Source: Butyrivibrio sp. NC2007 (GTDB lineage: Bacteria > Bacillota > Clostridia > Lachnospirales > Lachnospiraceae). From it: a DNA stretch of 64,000 nucleotides. Positions 36,222 through 47,699 of this stretch are shown here, one piece after another. Location of the stretch: the NCBI RefSeq assembly GCF_000421405.1, contig NZ_ATWY01000001.1:62001-126000 (forward strand). Reading direction: 5' to 3'. The notes below the pieces were generated by a model that did not search any database, was not told the origin of the DNA, and saw nothing but the letters and a program-made list of their open reading frames with translations. Positions within the stretch are counted from its first letter, which is position 1, and every line of letters starts with the position of its first letter. The position numbers and the translations under genes were made by a program.

Positions 36222-36440
36222 ATGAGTTTAACAGCAATCGGAGCAGCTATCGCTGCATTCACAGGTATCGGAGCAGGTATCGGCATCAGCCTTGCAACAG
36301 CAAAGGCTACAGATGCAGTTGCAAGACAGCCCGAAGCAGACGGCAAGATCATGAGACTTCTAATCCTTGGTTGTGCTCTTGCAGAGGCAACAGCTATCTA
36401 TGGTTTCGTTGTAGCTATCATGATCATTCTTTTCTCATAA
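36222..36440 (+). CDS. atpE: F1Fo ATP synthase subunit c
   Basis: Rotor-ring hairpin of 72 aa: two helices joined by the polar loop ARQPEADGK. The ion carboxylate is Glu55 in LAEATAIY. Aligned with the sodium-binding Ilyobacter c subunit, Gln32 is Ile22 and Ser66 is Ala56; Thr and Tyr of the second helix are kept. Two sodium ligands are therefore missing, so proton coupling is more likely. AGGAGGA precedes ATG. Confidence 0.95.
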   Translation: MSLTAIGAAIAAFTGIGAGIGISLATAKATDAVARQPEADGKIMRLLILGCALAEATAIYGFVVAIMIILFS

Positions 36441-36465
36441 ACACCGAAAGAAAAGGGGAAGCAAA

Positions 36466-36957
36466 GTGTTAAGTATAAGCCTGATTAACATATTATTCAC
36501 AGTAATAAATATTCTTATACTCTTATTCTTTGTGAAGAAATTCCTGTTCGGAAAGATCGATGAGATCATCAAAAAGAGACAGGAAGAAGTGGACGAGGCT
36601 ACCGTGGCTGCAGATAAGGCAACTGCTGAAGCACGTGCCATTAAAAAAGAATATGAGAAGAAAATTGAACTTGCCGACGAGGAAAAAGAGCAGATTCTCT
36701 CAGATATCAAAAAGCTCGGTTATGAAGAGTACGAGAGAATCGTTATGGATGCCAGAAAGACCGGCGACAAGATAGTAAAAGAGGCAAGACAAAACGCCAG
36801 AGCAGAGGCTGAGAAGGAAAGAGAACTTCATGCCGATGAGCTTAAGGATATGGTTATCGATGCAGCTGCCAAGATCGCTGCAACCAAGCACAGCTCAGAG
36901 GATGACAGTTTGCTCTACGATAAATTCATAAATGAGGCAAGGGCTAATAATGGATAA
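36466..36957 (+). CDS. atpF: F1Fo ATP synthase subunit b
   Basis: Peripheral-stalk subunit of 163 aa: one N-terminal membrane helix (INILFTVINILILLFFVKKFLF), then a long charged coiled coil (KKRQEEVDEATVAADKATAEAR) ending EDDSLLYDKFINEA. GTG start after AAAGGGGAA. It has normal length with no delta domain attached, unlike the b-delta fusions of mycobacteria. The last 8 bases overlap the delta-alpha fusion gene. Confidence 0.94.
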   Translation: MLSISLINILFTVINILILLFFVKKFLFGKIDEIIKKRQEEVDEATVAADKATAEARAIKKEYEKKIELADEEKEQILSDIKKLGYEEYERIVMDARKTGDKIVKEARQNARAEAEKERELHADELKDMVIDAAAKIAATKHSSEDDSLLYDKFINEARANNG

Positions 36958-38686
36958 AAAGATTAAAGCTACACTGCGCTATGCCTCAACTCCGCCGACG
37001 GAGTCACAGCTTAATAGCATTAGACAGCTTATAGCAGACAAGCTGGGCAATCCCGATGTTAAGCTTAAGGTTATAAATGATCCTGAAGTAGGCGGAGGCT
37101 TTATAGTTTCCTGTGGCGGCTTAGAGTACGACTGGAGCGACAAGGGCAGAGCCAGACAGCTACGGACCGAACTTGGAAGCGTTCATTCAAAAGACATTAT
37201 TCCTATGCTCAAACAAAAGGTTGAAGACTTTGACCTTTCCATAAAGGGCAGGGAAGTAGGCGTTGTTACCTGGATAGGTGACGGTATAGCCAATGTCGAA
37301 GGAATTGAGCACGCTTTCTACGGAGAGATAATTGAATTTGAAGACGGAACCAAGGGTATGGCCCAGGATATCAGAGATGATCATATCGGGTGTATCCTTT
37401 TTGGTGATGAAAGAAGCATAAGACAGGGAAGCAGAGCCGTTCGCACTTACAAAGAGGCCGGTGTTCCTGTCGGAGAAGCTTTTATTGGAAGAGTTATTGA
37501 TGCTCTCGGTGCACCAATTGATGGCAAGGGAGATATCAAAGAGAGTGGATATCGCGCCGTTGAAGAGAGGTCACCGGGAATTGTTGAAAGACAGTCGGTA
37601 AATGAGCCTATGGCTACCGGTATTCTTTCTATTGATACCATGTTCCCCATTGGAAGAGGCCAGCGTGAGCTTATTATCGGCGACAGACAGACCGGCAAGA
37701 CTTCAATTGCTCTCGATACAATCATCAACCAGAAGGGCAAAGGAGTTATCTGTATCTATGTAGCAATAGGTCAGAAGGCTTCAACTGTAGCCCAGCTCAT
37801 AACGACTCTTAAAAAGACCGGAGCGATGAAGTATACAATTGTTGTAAGTTCTACAGCATCAGATCCTGCTCCGCTTCAGTATATTGCACCTTATTCAGGA
37901 ACTGCACTTGCTGAGTACTTCATGTACAAAGGAAAAGACGTGCTTATCGTTTATGACGATCTTTCCAAGCATGCTGTTGCTTACAGGGCATTATCACTAC
38001 TTCTTGAGAGGCCACCGGGACGTGAGGCTTATCCGGGAGATGTCTTTTACCTGCATTCAAGACTTCTTGAGAGATCAAGTAAACTCTCAGATGATCTTGG
38101 AGGAGGCTCAATTACAGCGCTTCCTATTATTGAGACACAAGCAGGAGATGTTTCTGCGTATATTCCGACAAACGTTATCTCTATTACTGATGGTCAGATA
38201 TTCCTTGAAAGTGACCTATTCTTTGCCGGTATGAGACCTGCGGTTAATGTAGGACTTTCAGTATCCCGTGTAGGTAGCGCAGCTCAGACCAAGGCAATGA
38301 AAAAAGCTACCGGAAGCATAAGAGTAGATCTTGCGCAGTACAGGGAAATGGCTGTGTTTACACAGTTTTCATCAGACCTTGATGAGGTGACAAGGAATCA
38401 GCTTAATCACGGACAGGTCCTGATGGAACTTCTAAAGCAGCCCCTGGAGCATCCGCTTGCAATGCATGAAATGGTACTGATACTACTTGCAGCTGGCTCT
38501 AAGAGAATTGACCACGTTCCTGTAAGGAAAGTCAACGAATACAAGGAAAAGCTTATTACCTTCTTCAACAACGAACACAAAGATGTATGCAATGAGATCA
38601 AGAAGACAAAAGACCTCTCGGATGAACTTAAGAAGAGGATATATGACCTTATTGATGAATTTAACGAAGATATAAAGGTACAGTAA
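36950..38686 (+). CDS. atpA: ATP synthase delta C-terminal domain fused to subunit alpha
   Basis: A 578 aa alpha subunit with an extra ~75-80 residues at the N terminus (alpha is normally ~500). The extension (KATLRYASTPPTESQLNSI, VKLKVINDPEVGGGFIVSC, then DWSDKGRARQLRTEL) aligns with the C-terminal domain of delta/OSCP (E. coli [46 protein letters not shown]). The delta N-terminal helical bundle is absent and no separate atpH exists in the operon. Alpha proper starts near residue 80 (VEDFDLSIKGREVGVVTWIGDGIANV), with Walker A GDRQTGKTS near 243 and the Arg-containing SVSRVGSAAQ. ATG 36950 has AAGGG 7 bases upstream. The frame is open throughout, so the fusion is real in this sequence. Confidence 0.92.
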   Translation: MDKKIKATLRYASTPPTESQLNSIRQLIADKLGNPDVKLKVINDPEVGGGFIVSCGGLEYDWSDKGRARQLRTELGSVHSKDIIPMLKQKVEDFDLSIKGREVGVVTWIGDGIANVEGIEHAFYGEIIEFEDGTKGMAQDIRDDHIGCILFGDERSIRQGSRAVRTYKEAGVPVGEAFIGRVIDALGAPIDGKGDIKESGYRAVEERSPGIVERQSVNEPMATGILSIDTMFPIGRGQRELIIGDRQTGKTSIALDTIINQKGKGVICIYVAIGQKASTVAQLITTLKKTGAMKYTIVVSSTASDPAPLQYIAPYSGTALAEYFMYKGKDVLIVYDDLSKHAVAYRALSLLLERPPGREAYPGDVFYLHSRLLERSSKLSDDLGGGSITALPIIETQAGDVSAYIPTNVISITDGQIFLESDLFFAGMRPAVNVGLSVSRVGSAAQTKAMKKATGSIRVDLAQYREMAVFTQFSSDLDEVTRNQLNHGQVLMELLKQPLEHPLAMHEMVLILLAAGSKRIDHVPVRKVNEYKEKLITFFNNEHKDVCNEIKKTKDLSDELKKRIYDLIDEFNEDIKVQ

Positions 38687-38687
38687 T

Positions 38688-40989
<2,302 letters not shown>

Positions 40990-40991
40990 AT

Positions 40992-41417
40992 ATGGAAGAA
41001 AATAGCAAGACCTTTGGTCTTAAGGTCATTTCTATCAATGGAATATTTTATGACGGACAGGCACTGGAGGTCATTTTGCCCTGCCATGATGGGGAACTCG
41101 CGATACTTTTTGGGCATGAAGAGATGATCTACGCCATCTATGACGGCATCATTAAGATTAAAACTCCTAAGGGAGATTGGATTTATGGTGTTGTTAGTAT
41201 CGGCTCGGTGCAGTATACTGTTGACAATGAGTGCATCGTCCTGGTAAACACCGTAGAAAGTCCGGCTGATATCGACAAGAGACGAGCACTGGAAGCCTAT
41301 GAATTTGCAATGGACCATCTTAATCAGAAGCAGTCTATAAAAGAATTCAAAAAATCTCAGGCGGGACTTGCCAGAGCTATGGCAAGGCTGAGTGCGGCTT
41401 CTAAGTACAAAGATTAA
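40992..41417 (+). CDS. atpC: F1Fo ATP synthase subunit epsilon
   Basis: A 141 aa subunit with an N-terminal beta-sandwich (FGLKVISINGIFYDGQALEV, LPCHDGELAILFGHEEM) and a C-terminal helical hairpin (DIDKRRALEAYEFAMDHL, then LARAMARLSAASKYK). In other species this hairpin inhibits hydrolysis. Two bases separate it from atpD. Sequence identity to textbook epsilon looks low, but position and fold pattern are clear. Confidence 0.93.
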   Translation: MEENSKTFGLKVISINGIFYDGQALEVILPCHDGELAILFGHEEMIYAIYDGIIKIKTPKGDWIYGVVSIGSVQYTVDNECIVLVNTVESPADIDKRRALEAYEFAMDHLNQKQSIKEFKKSQAGLARAMARLSAASKYKD

Positions 41418-41439
41418 AAGAAAAGTTGGTGGGAAATAA

Positions 41440-41967
41440 TTGTTTAATAATAAGAGATTAAATGTTTGCGGAATTGCTATAGTTTTAATTGGATTACTTG
41501 TTACAGGTTGTGGGAAGAAGGAAGATCCGAAGCTTGAAGCTTACAGGGAGAGTATGACTACTTTCTACAGTGATCTAAGCAGGTATGACAATGAGATAAA
41601 CGCCTTAGATCCTGATGACGAAGCTGCTAAGATTCAGCTCCTTGATCTTTTGGATCAGATGAATTTAACTTATAAGACTATGGCAGAGGCACCTGTTCCG
41701 GATGAATTCTCCGGAATAGCCGACATATCTGTAGAAGCTGCAGATTATATGCAGAAGGCCGATGAATTCTATCATATGGCTTACGACAACGAGTTTGATT
41801 CTGACTCGGAGATGCTGGCTCAGCAGTACTATGAGAGAGCTAACAGCAGAGCCCAGGTAATATTACAAGTTCTTCACGGAGAGGTTCCTGAAGGCGAGGG
41901 CATTTCTGTCGAAACCCAGAGTACCTACGAATTTTCAACAATAGATTCAAGCACTGATGGAGAATGA
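41440..41967 (+). CDS. Small lipoprotein of unknown function at the end of the atp operon
   Basis: A 175 aa predicted lipoprotein. TTG start after GGTGGGAAA is the only start that includes the signal peptide (VCGIAIVLIGLLVTGC, lipobox Cys ~24). The mature part is acidic and helical (YRESMTTFYSDLSRYDNEINA, IQLLDLLDQMNLTYKTMAEA, then DFxxMAYDNEFDSDSEM-like segments), without a family I recognise. It sits 22 bases after atpC and just before the operon terminator. An envelope role is all that can be inferred. Confidence 0.8.
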   Translation: MFNNKRLNVCGIAIVLIGLLVTGCGKKEDPKLEAYRESMTTFYSDLSRYDNEINALDPDDEAAKIQLLDLLDQMNLTYKTMAEAPVPDEFSGIADISVEAADYMQKADEFYHMAYDNEFDSDSEMLAQQYYERANSRAQVILQVLHGEVPEGEGISVETQSTYEFSTIDSSTDGE

Positions 41968-41982
41968 TCAGTGCTTGTTTTG
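41951..41982 (+). terminator. Terminator after the atp operon and lipoprotein
   Basis: The 8-bp stem GCACTGAT / ATCAGTGC (41951-41958, 41967-41974) has an 8-base loop containing the lipoprotein stop, followed by TTGTTTTG. The tail is imperfect, so some readthrough is likely. Confidence 0.65.
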
Positions 41983-41997
41983 CATACAAGGAAATCT

Positions 41998-43083
41998 ATG
42001 GAAAGATCAAACGATAATAGTTTTATATATGCAATAAAGTTCATAGCATGTCTTTTTGTGATAACTATACATGCGCCTTTTCCCGGGACATTTGGAGATG
42101 TGGTTTTTGCTCTTTCAAGATTTGCAGTTCCTTTCTTCTTTGCAATCTCCGGGAGATTTCTTTTGGTTAAAAGAGATGGTTCATACGCTGGAAATACTAC
42201 CGAAATCCGTAAGTTTACAAAGGATAGACTTATTAAGCTTTTAAAGGTAACGGCAATAGTCTATGCCTGTTATTTGATTTTTTCACTTTGCTATTTTCTT
42301 TCAAAAGGCTGGAGCTTTGGATATTGGCTTCATGACAAGTTCAATGCTTATGAGACAAGGACTTTCTTTTTATTCAATTCCGGAAGATATATATATGATG
42401 AGTCTTATGTTTTTGATCATCTTTGGTACCTGTTTGCGCTGATCTATGTATATATTCTGATAATTATCTTCGCGCCAGTACTTCGGAAGTGGTACAAATG
42501 GCTTATCGTTTTGCTTTTAGGGATTCTGTTCTTCGGTGAGATTTTGCAGACAGTTTATCCAATAAGACCTTTTGATATAAGCATTTCTACCTGGTATATA
42601 CTCAGAAACTGGCTTTTTGTTGGTATGCCATTTGTTTTGATGGGGGTTGTCTTTACAGACATTTCTTTAAAAAGAAATAATGACCTTGGACAGGACAAGT
42701 ATAATGAGAAGGCAAAAGCTCTTTTGCCAAGGAATCTCCTGATTTTGGCTTTTGGATGTGCTCTGAGTGTTATCGAGAAGTTTGTATTGGGAAGTAAGGA
42801 AGTCTATATAGGTTCTGTAATTATAGTAATTGCACTTTTGATGATCTCTGAATGCCGTATAAATAGCGTAAATGCGCTTGCTTATCTTGGGAAAAGAGCA
42901 TCTTCCTTGATTTATTTTTATCACGTTATGATAATTTCAACACTTGATATATTATCTCAAAATGGCATAATACCATCATATACCATGTGGCAAAAGCCGA
43001 TTTTGGTCATGGTTTTAGCAATTTTGATTTTCGGAGCTATCCCTATTTTAATTGATAAGGTAAGAGTAAATGAACAGAAATGA
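41998..43083 (+). CDS. Acyltransferase 3 family membrane protein
   Basis: A 361 aa integral membrane acyltransferase with about ten helices. The N-terminal motif FVITIHAPFPG carries the expected catalytic His, and ALSRFAVPFFFAISGRFLL is the second family motif. Members O-acetylate or acylate surface polysaccharides. ATG 41998 follows AAGGAAA; a GTG at 41971 lies inside the preceding terminator. It overlaps metH by 14 bases, an odd pairing that probably reflects compact packing rather than shared function. Confidence 0.88.
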   Translation: MERSNDNSFIYAIKFIACLFVITIHAPFPGTFGDVVFALSRFAVPFFFAISGRFLLVKRDGSYAGNTTEIRKFTKDRLIKLLKVTAIVYACYLIFSLCYFLSKGWSFGYWLHDKFNAYETRTFFLFNSGRYIYDESYVFDHLWYLFALIYVYILIIIFAPVLRKWYKWLIVLLLGILFFGEILQTVYPIRPFDISISTWYILRNWLFVGMPFVLMGVVFTDISLKRNNDLGQDKYNEKAKALLPRNLLILAFGCALSVIEKFVLGSKEVYIGSVIIVIALLMISECRINSVNALAYLGKRASSLIYFYHVMIISTLDILSQNGIIPSYTMWQKPILVMVLAILIFGAIPILIDKVRVNEQK

Positions 43084-45535
43084 ATTCCTTGAGTTTTGCA
43101 AAGAAAGAATAGTATTCCTCGATGGCGCAACCGGCAGTAATCTGATGAAAGCCGGAATGCCGGCAGGAGTTTGCCCTGAAAAGTGGATTTTAGAGCATAA
43201 AGACGTTATGCAGAAATTATCGAAGGCTTATGCAGATGCTGGCTCTGATATTGTATATGCGCCAACGTTTACCAGTAACAGGATTAAACTTGAAGAATAC
43301 GGCCTTGCGGAGAATATAGTTCAGATAAATACTGATCTTGTAAGTATCACAAGAGAAGCTGTCGGTAATAAAACTCTGATTGCAGGTGATCTTACCATGA
43401 CAGGAAGACAGCTTAAGCCGGTAGGAGATCTGGATTTTGAAGAACTTATTGAAGTTTATAAAGAGCAGATCCGTATTCTGGATAAAGCAGGTGTTGATCT
43501 TCTTGTAATTGAGACAATGATGAGTCTTCAGGAATGCAGAGCAGCTCTGATTGCCGCCAAAGAGGTTTCTGACCTTGCTGTGATCATCACAATGACTTTT
43601 GAAGCTGACGGAAGAACACTTTTCGGTTCAGACCCTGCAGCTTCTGCAATATGTCTTGAGGCTTTAGGCGCAGCAGCCATCGGTGCAAACTGTTCTACAG
43701 GTCCTGACAAGATGATGGATATCATCAGCAGTATGTCGTCAGTTACAAGCATTCCTATAATTGCCAAGCCCAATGCCGGACTTCCCAAGGTGGATTCAGA
43801 GGGCAATACCATCTACGACATGGAAAGCGATGTTTTTGTCAGCGAGATGAAAAAACTCATCGGCTGCGGAGCATCAATCCTTGGAGGGTGCTGTGGTACT
43901 ACACCGGAATTTATAGCTCTTTTGAAAAAAACATACGATGATTTAAATCCTGCAAATATAACAGGCGAAGATGGAAATCCTGTGCCCAGAAAGATATGTG
44001 GCAGAAGATATCTTTCCTCAGAGAGACGAGCGCTTTCCTTTGGCATGGACGATCTGTTTATGATCGTCGGTGAGAGAATTAATCCCACAGGCAAGAAAAA
44101 GCTTCAGGCAGAGCTTCGAGAGGGGAACCTTGATATGGTTTCCGAGTTTGCAAGAAATCAGGAAGAAGAAGGCGCGTCAATTCTTGATATCAATGTTGGA
44201 ATGAGTGGAATTGATGAGAAGGAAATGATGCTAAGTGTAATGGAAGAAGTCTCAGGTATTACCGACCTTCCACTTTGTATTGATACTTCAAGCCCTGAGG
44301 TTATGGAGGCAGCACTTCGTATTTATTCCGGAAGAGCACTCATTAATTCGATATCGCTTGAGAAGGGTAAGGCTGAGAAATTCCTCCCGCTCGCGAAAAA
44401 ATACGGAGCCATGTTTGTCCTTCTTCCTTTAAGTCCTGAGGGTCTTCCAAAAGATCTTGATGAAAAGAAAGACAATATCATTACTCTTAGCAAAAAAGCC
44501 TATGATTTAGGACTTGGTATAGAAGATATTGTTGTTGACGGCCTTGTGGCGACTGTTGGAGCAGATCCAAGCGCTGCGCTTAATACTCTTGATACTATAA
44601 GTTTTTGCTATGAAAGAGGCTATGCAACAATTTGTGGATTGTCAAATATCTCTTTTGGCCTGCCACAGAGAATGAATGTGAATACAGCCTTCCTTACTAT
44701 GGCAATTTCGAGAGGACTTACCATGGCAATTGCCAATCCGTCTCAGGAAATGCTGGTAAATGCTGCATTTGCATCAGACCTTCTGAAGAAAAAAGATGGT
44801 GCTGACCTCAGATATATCCAGAGAATGGAGAGATATAACACTGAAGCTCAAGGCCAGACTACTGGTAAAGAAATTAAAAACGACTCTGTTAAAGGTGACA
44901 ACTATATTGATATAATAAAAAAGGATGTTCTTACAGGGGCCAAGAGGACCATTGTTAAGGATACCCAGAAAGCCGTTGAAGAGGGAATAAATCCCAAGCA
45001 GATCCTGGACGAAGCTCTCATGCCGGCGATAAATGAAGTTGGGGAATATTTTGATAAGGGGAAATACTTCCTGCCACAGCTCATAGCAGGTGCTGAGGCA
45101 ATGAAGATGTCTATAGGATACCTTGAACCTCTCCTTGCAGAAGGAGCAGACGATTCTAAAAAACTCCCGACTATAATAATTGCAACCGTCCATGGGGACA
45201 TCCATGATATAGGTAAAAACCTTGTGGCACTTATGCTCAAGAACTATGGCTTTAATGTCATTGATCTTGGAAAGGATGTGCCTAAGGAAGAAATTATCAG
45301 AGCTGCACGAGAAAATGACGCCAGTGTTATAGCTCTTTCTGCGCTAATGACCACTACCATGAAGGAAATGAAGAACGTGGTTGAGCTTGCAAGGAAAGAG
45401 AATATAAAATCCAAGATAATAATTGGCGGAGCGGTAGTTACTGAAGATTATGCATTTGAGATCGGTGCAGACGGATATTCATCCGATGCAGCCGATGCTG
45501 TTAAGGTAGTAAGAACTATATTAAGCATAGCTTGA
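43070..45535 (+). CDS. metH: B12-dependent methionine synthase without reactivation domain
   Basis: Transfers methyl from methyltetrahydrofolate through cobalamin to homocysteine. It is 821 aa against ~1230 for E. coli MetH. Domains: homocysteine-binding barrel 1-290 with zinc ligands in GANCS and GGCCGTTPE; pterin-binding barrel ~320-580 (GERINPTGKKK, ILDINVGMSGID); cobalamin cap ~610-690; cobalamin-binding Rossmann domain with DIHDIGKN (axial His). The C-terminal AdoMet reactivation domain is missing, as in other Clostridia where separate reactivation factors are used. No reactivation gene lies nearby. Confidence 0.93.
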   Translation: MNRNEFLEFCKERIVFLDGATGSNLMKAGMPAGVCPEKWILEHKDVMQKLSKAYADAGSDIVYAPTFTSNRIKLEEYGLAENIVQINTDLVSITREAVGNKTLIAGDLTMTGRQLKPVGDLDFEELIEVYKEQIRILDKAGVDLLVIETMMSLQECRAALIAAKEVSDLAVIITMTFEADGRTLFGSDPAASAICLEALGAAAIGANCSTGPDKMMDIISSMSSVTSIPIIAKPNAGLPKVDSEGNTIYDMESDVFVSEMKKLIGCGASILGGCCGTTPEFIALLKKTYDDLNPANITGEDGNPVPRKICGRRYLSSERRALSFGMDDLFMIVGERINPTGKKKLQAELREGNLDMVSEFARNQEEEGASILDINVGMSGIDEKEMMLSVMEEVSGITDLPLCIDTSSPEVMEAALRIYSGRALINSISLEKGKAEKFLPLAKKYGAMFVLLPLSPEGLPKDLDEKKDNIITLSKKAYDLGLGIEDIVVDGLVATVGADPSAALNTLDTISFCYERGYATICGLSNISFGLPQRMNVNTAFLTMAISRGLTMAIANPSQEMLVNAAFASDLLKKKDGADLRYIQRMERYNTEAQGQTTGKEIKNDSVKGDNYIDIIKKDVLTGAKRTIVKDTQKAVEEGINPKQILDEALMPAINEVGEYFDKGKYFLPQLIAGAEAMKMSIGYLEPLLAEGADDSKKLPTIIIATVHGDIHDIGKNLVALMLKNYGFNVIDLGKDVPKEEIIRAARENDASVIALSALMTTTMKEMKNVVELARKENIKSKIIIGGAVVTEDYAFEIGADGYSSDAADAVKVVRTILSIA

Positions 45536-45554
45536 TAAGAACGGAGGAGCTTTC

Positions 45555-47180
45555 ATGATTGGAGCAGAGGCCATAGTAAAATGCCTTGAAAAAGAAAATA
45601 CTGAGGTAATCTTCGGTTATTCGGGAGTTGCCATTGATCCGTTTTGGAACAAAATTTTAGATTCTGATATAAAGACTGTGCTTATCCGTACAGAGCAGAA
45701 TGCTGCTCATTGTGCGAGCGGATATGCCAGAATAAGCGGAAAGGTTGGCGTTTGCGCAGTGACTTCAGGCCCCGGTGCAACTAACCTCATTACCGGAATC
45801 GCTACTGCATATGCAGATTCAATTCCAATGATCGCCATTACCGGACAGGTTAACAGCGACATGATTGGAAGTGATGTATTCCAGGAAGCAGATATTACCG
45901 GCGCTGTAGAGTCATTTGTAAAATACAGCTATCTCATCAGAGATGTAAATGATATTCCCAAGGTGTTTAAGGAAGCTTTCTATATCGCAAGCACCGGCAG
46001 AAAAGGTCCTGTACTCATAGATATCCCTTTTGATATCCAGAATGACGAGATGACTGAGAAGTTTGCTTATCCCGAGACCATTTCCATGAGGTCCTATAAG
46101 CCTACAGTCAAGGGAAATACTGTACAGATAAAGAAGGTCATTAAGGAAGTTGAAAAAGCCAAAAGGCCTATTATATGCGTTGGCGGAGGCGTACATCTTA
46201 GTGGTGCTACACAGGAACTGATCAAATTTGCTGAACTCAATGATGTTCCTGTAGTTTCTACCATGATGGGAATTGGAGCTATGCCTTCTGACCATCCGCT
46301 GTTCTTTGGAATGGTAGGAAATAATGGTAAGGCTTATGCCAACAGGGCAATGAATGAGTCCGACCTTCTTTTGATGGTTGGTGCGAGAGTTGCTGACAGA
46401 GCTGTGAACAGACCTGATCTGATCACAGAGAACAAAGTAATGGTTCACATTGATGTAGATCCTGCTGAGATTGGAAAGAACGTTGGTCCCACAATTCCTC
46501 TGGTTGGTGATATCAAGCATATATTTGCAGAATTCCTTGCACAGGATGATCATGCAGATGACCATAAAGAATGGGTAGAAACATTAAGAAGCTATAAGGA
46601 ACAGATGATGACCCTTAGAGCTCCTGCTGCAGAAGGCTTTGTTGATCCCGAAGCTTTCATCAGAGCTCTTTCAAGAGCAATGGATGATGATGCAATCTAC
46701 GTTGCTGACGTAGGTCAGAATCAGATCTGGTCATGCGCATATCATATTGTAAAGAACGGAAGATTCCTGACATCAGGTGGAATGGGAACAATGGGATATT
46801 CAATCCCTGCAGCTCTCGGAGGAAAGATAGCTGCACCAAAGAGGCAGGTTGTTGCTGTAATTGGCGACGGAGCATTTCAGATGTCTATGATGGAACTTGC
46901 AACCATGCGCCAGTACGGTGTTAAAGTCAAGATAGTTGTCATGAACAACGGTTATCTTGGAATGGTAAGAGAACATCAGCACAACGCATATAATGACAAC
47001 TATTCCATGGTAAAACTTGAAGGTGATCCTGATCTTTCTCTTATTTCTGCAGCCTACGGTATGGATTATTATAAGGTCGACGGAAACACTGATATGGAGA
47101 AAGCTCTTGCTGATTTTCTAAAGGATGACTCCTCAGAACTGATGGAAGTTATGGTTGATCCAATGGCACTTACAAGATAA
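45555..47180 (+). CDS. ilvB: Acetolactate synthase large subunit
   Basis: ThDP-, FAD-dependent enzyme of 541 aa condensing pyruvate (or pyruvate + 2-oxobutyrate), the first step of Val/Leu/Ile synthesis. The ThDP-activating Glu is in RTEQNAAHCASGYAR, followed by SGPGATNLITGIATA. The ThDP-binding motif starts at GDGAFQMSMMELATM and ends MNNGYLG. ACGGAGGAG precedes ATG 45555. Downstream regulatory subunit genes support a biosynthetic rather than catabolic role. Confidence 0.94.
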   Translation: MIGAEAIVKCLEKENTEVIFGYSGVAIDPFWNKILDSDIKTVLIRTEQNAAHCASGYARISGKVGVCAVTSGPGATNLITGIATAYADSIPMIAITGQVNSDMIGSDVFQEADITGAVESFVKYSYLIRDVNDIPKVFKEAFYIASTGRKGPVLIDIPFDIQNDEMTEKFAYPETISMRSYKPTVKGNTVQIKKVIKEVEKAKRPIICVGGGVHLSGATQELIKFAELNDVPVVSTMMGIGAMPSDHPLFFGMVGNNGKAYANRAMNESDLLLMVGARVADRAVNRPDLITENKVMVHIDVDPAEIGKNVGPTIPLVGDIKHIFAEFLAQDDHADDHKEWVETLRSYKEQMMTLRAPAAEGFVDPEAFIRALSRAMDDDAIYVADVGQNQIWSCAYHIVKNGRFLTSGGMGTMGYSIPAALGGKIAAPKRQVVAVIGDGAFQMSMMELATMRQYGVKVKIVVMNNGYLGMVREHQHNAYNDNYSMVKLEGDPDLSLISAAYGMDYYKVDGNTDMEKALADFLKDDSSELMEVMVDPMALTR

Positions 47181-47199
47181 AAACAGGCAGGTAAAGACT

Positions 47200-47682
47200 A
47201 TGAAGAGAATTTACTCGGTTCTTGTAGAAAACAGAGCTGGTGTCCTTTCAAAGGTAGCAGGCCTCTTTTCAAGAAGAAACTTTAATATTGACTCAATGGT
47301 AGTGGGAGAGACAGCTGATAAGGCTGTTTCATGCATGACTATTGTGTCAACAGGCGATGAACGCACCATTGAGCAGATTGAGAAGCAGCTAAACAAGAAG
47401 ATAGATGTCATCAAGGTAAAGACTTTTAAGGAAAGCATGAGTATCAACAGAGAGCTTATGCTTATAAAGGTCAAGTACAACAAGGAAAACAGGCGTGATA
47501 TCATGGAGAACTGTACCATCATGAACGCCCAGATTGTTGATATGTCCAAAAATATGATGATAATCCAGATTTGTGATACTTCAGACAGAATTGAGGTTTT
47601 CATCGAGATGCTAAAGAGTGTAAGCATTGTAGAAATCGCACGCACGGGAACAGTAGCACTTACAAAGTGCAAGGAGCAGTAA
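47200..47682 (+). CDS. ilvN: Acetolactate synthase small (regulatory) subunit, copy 1
   Basis: ACT-domain regulatory subunit of 160 aa: YSVLVENRAGVLSKVAGLFS, FNIDSMVVGETAD, then the C-terminal half RELMLIKVKYNKENR and VEIARTGTVALTK. ATG 47200 follows CAGGCAGG; in-frame codons upstream overlap the ilvB end. It confers valine feedback inhibition in the family. A strong terminator follows, separating it from the second copy. Confidence 0.93.
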   Translation: MKRIYSVLVENRAGVLSKVAGLFSRRNFNIDSMVVGETADKAVSCMTIVSTGDERTIEQIEKQLNKKIDVIKVKTFKESMSINRELMLIKVKYNKENRRDIMENCTIMNAQIVDMSKNMMIIQICDTSDRIEVFIEMLKSVSIVEIARTGTVALTKCKEQ

Positions 47683-47699
47683 TATTTTTTGATGACATG

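Noticed and set aside
36222..36440. Sodium-translocating ATP synthase.
   Set aside because: The Gln and Ser ligands of the sodium site in subunit c are replaced by Ile and Ala.
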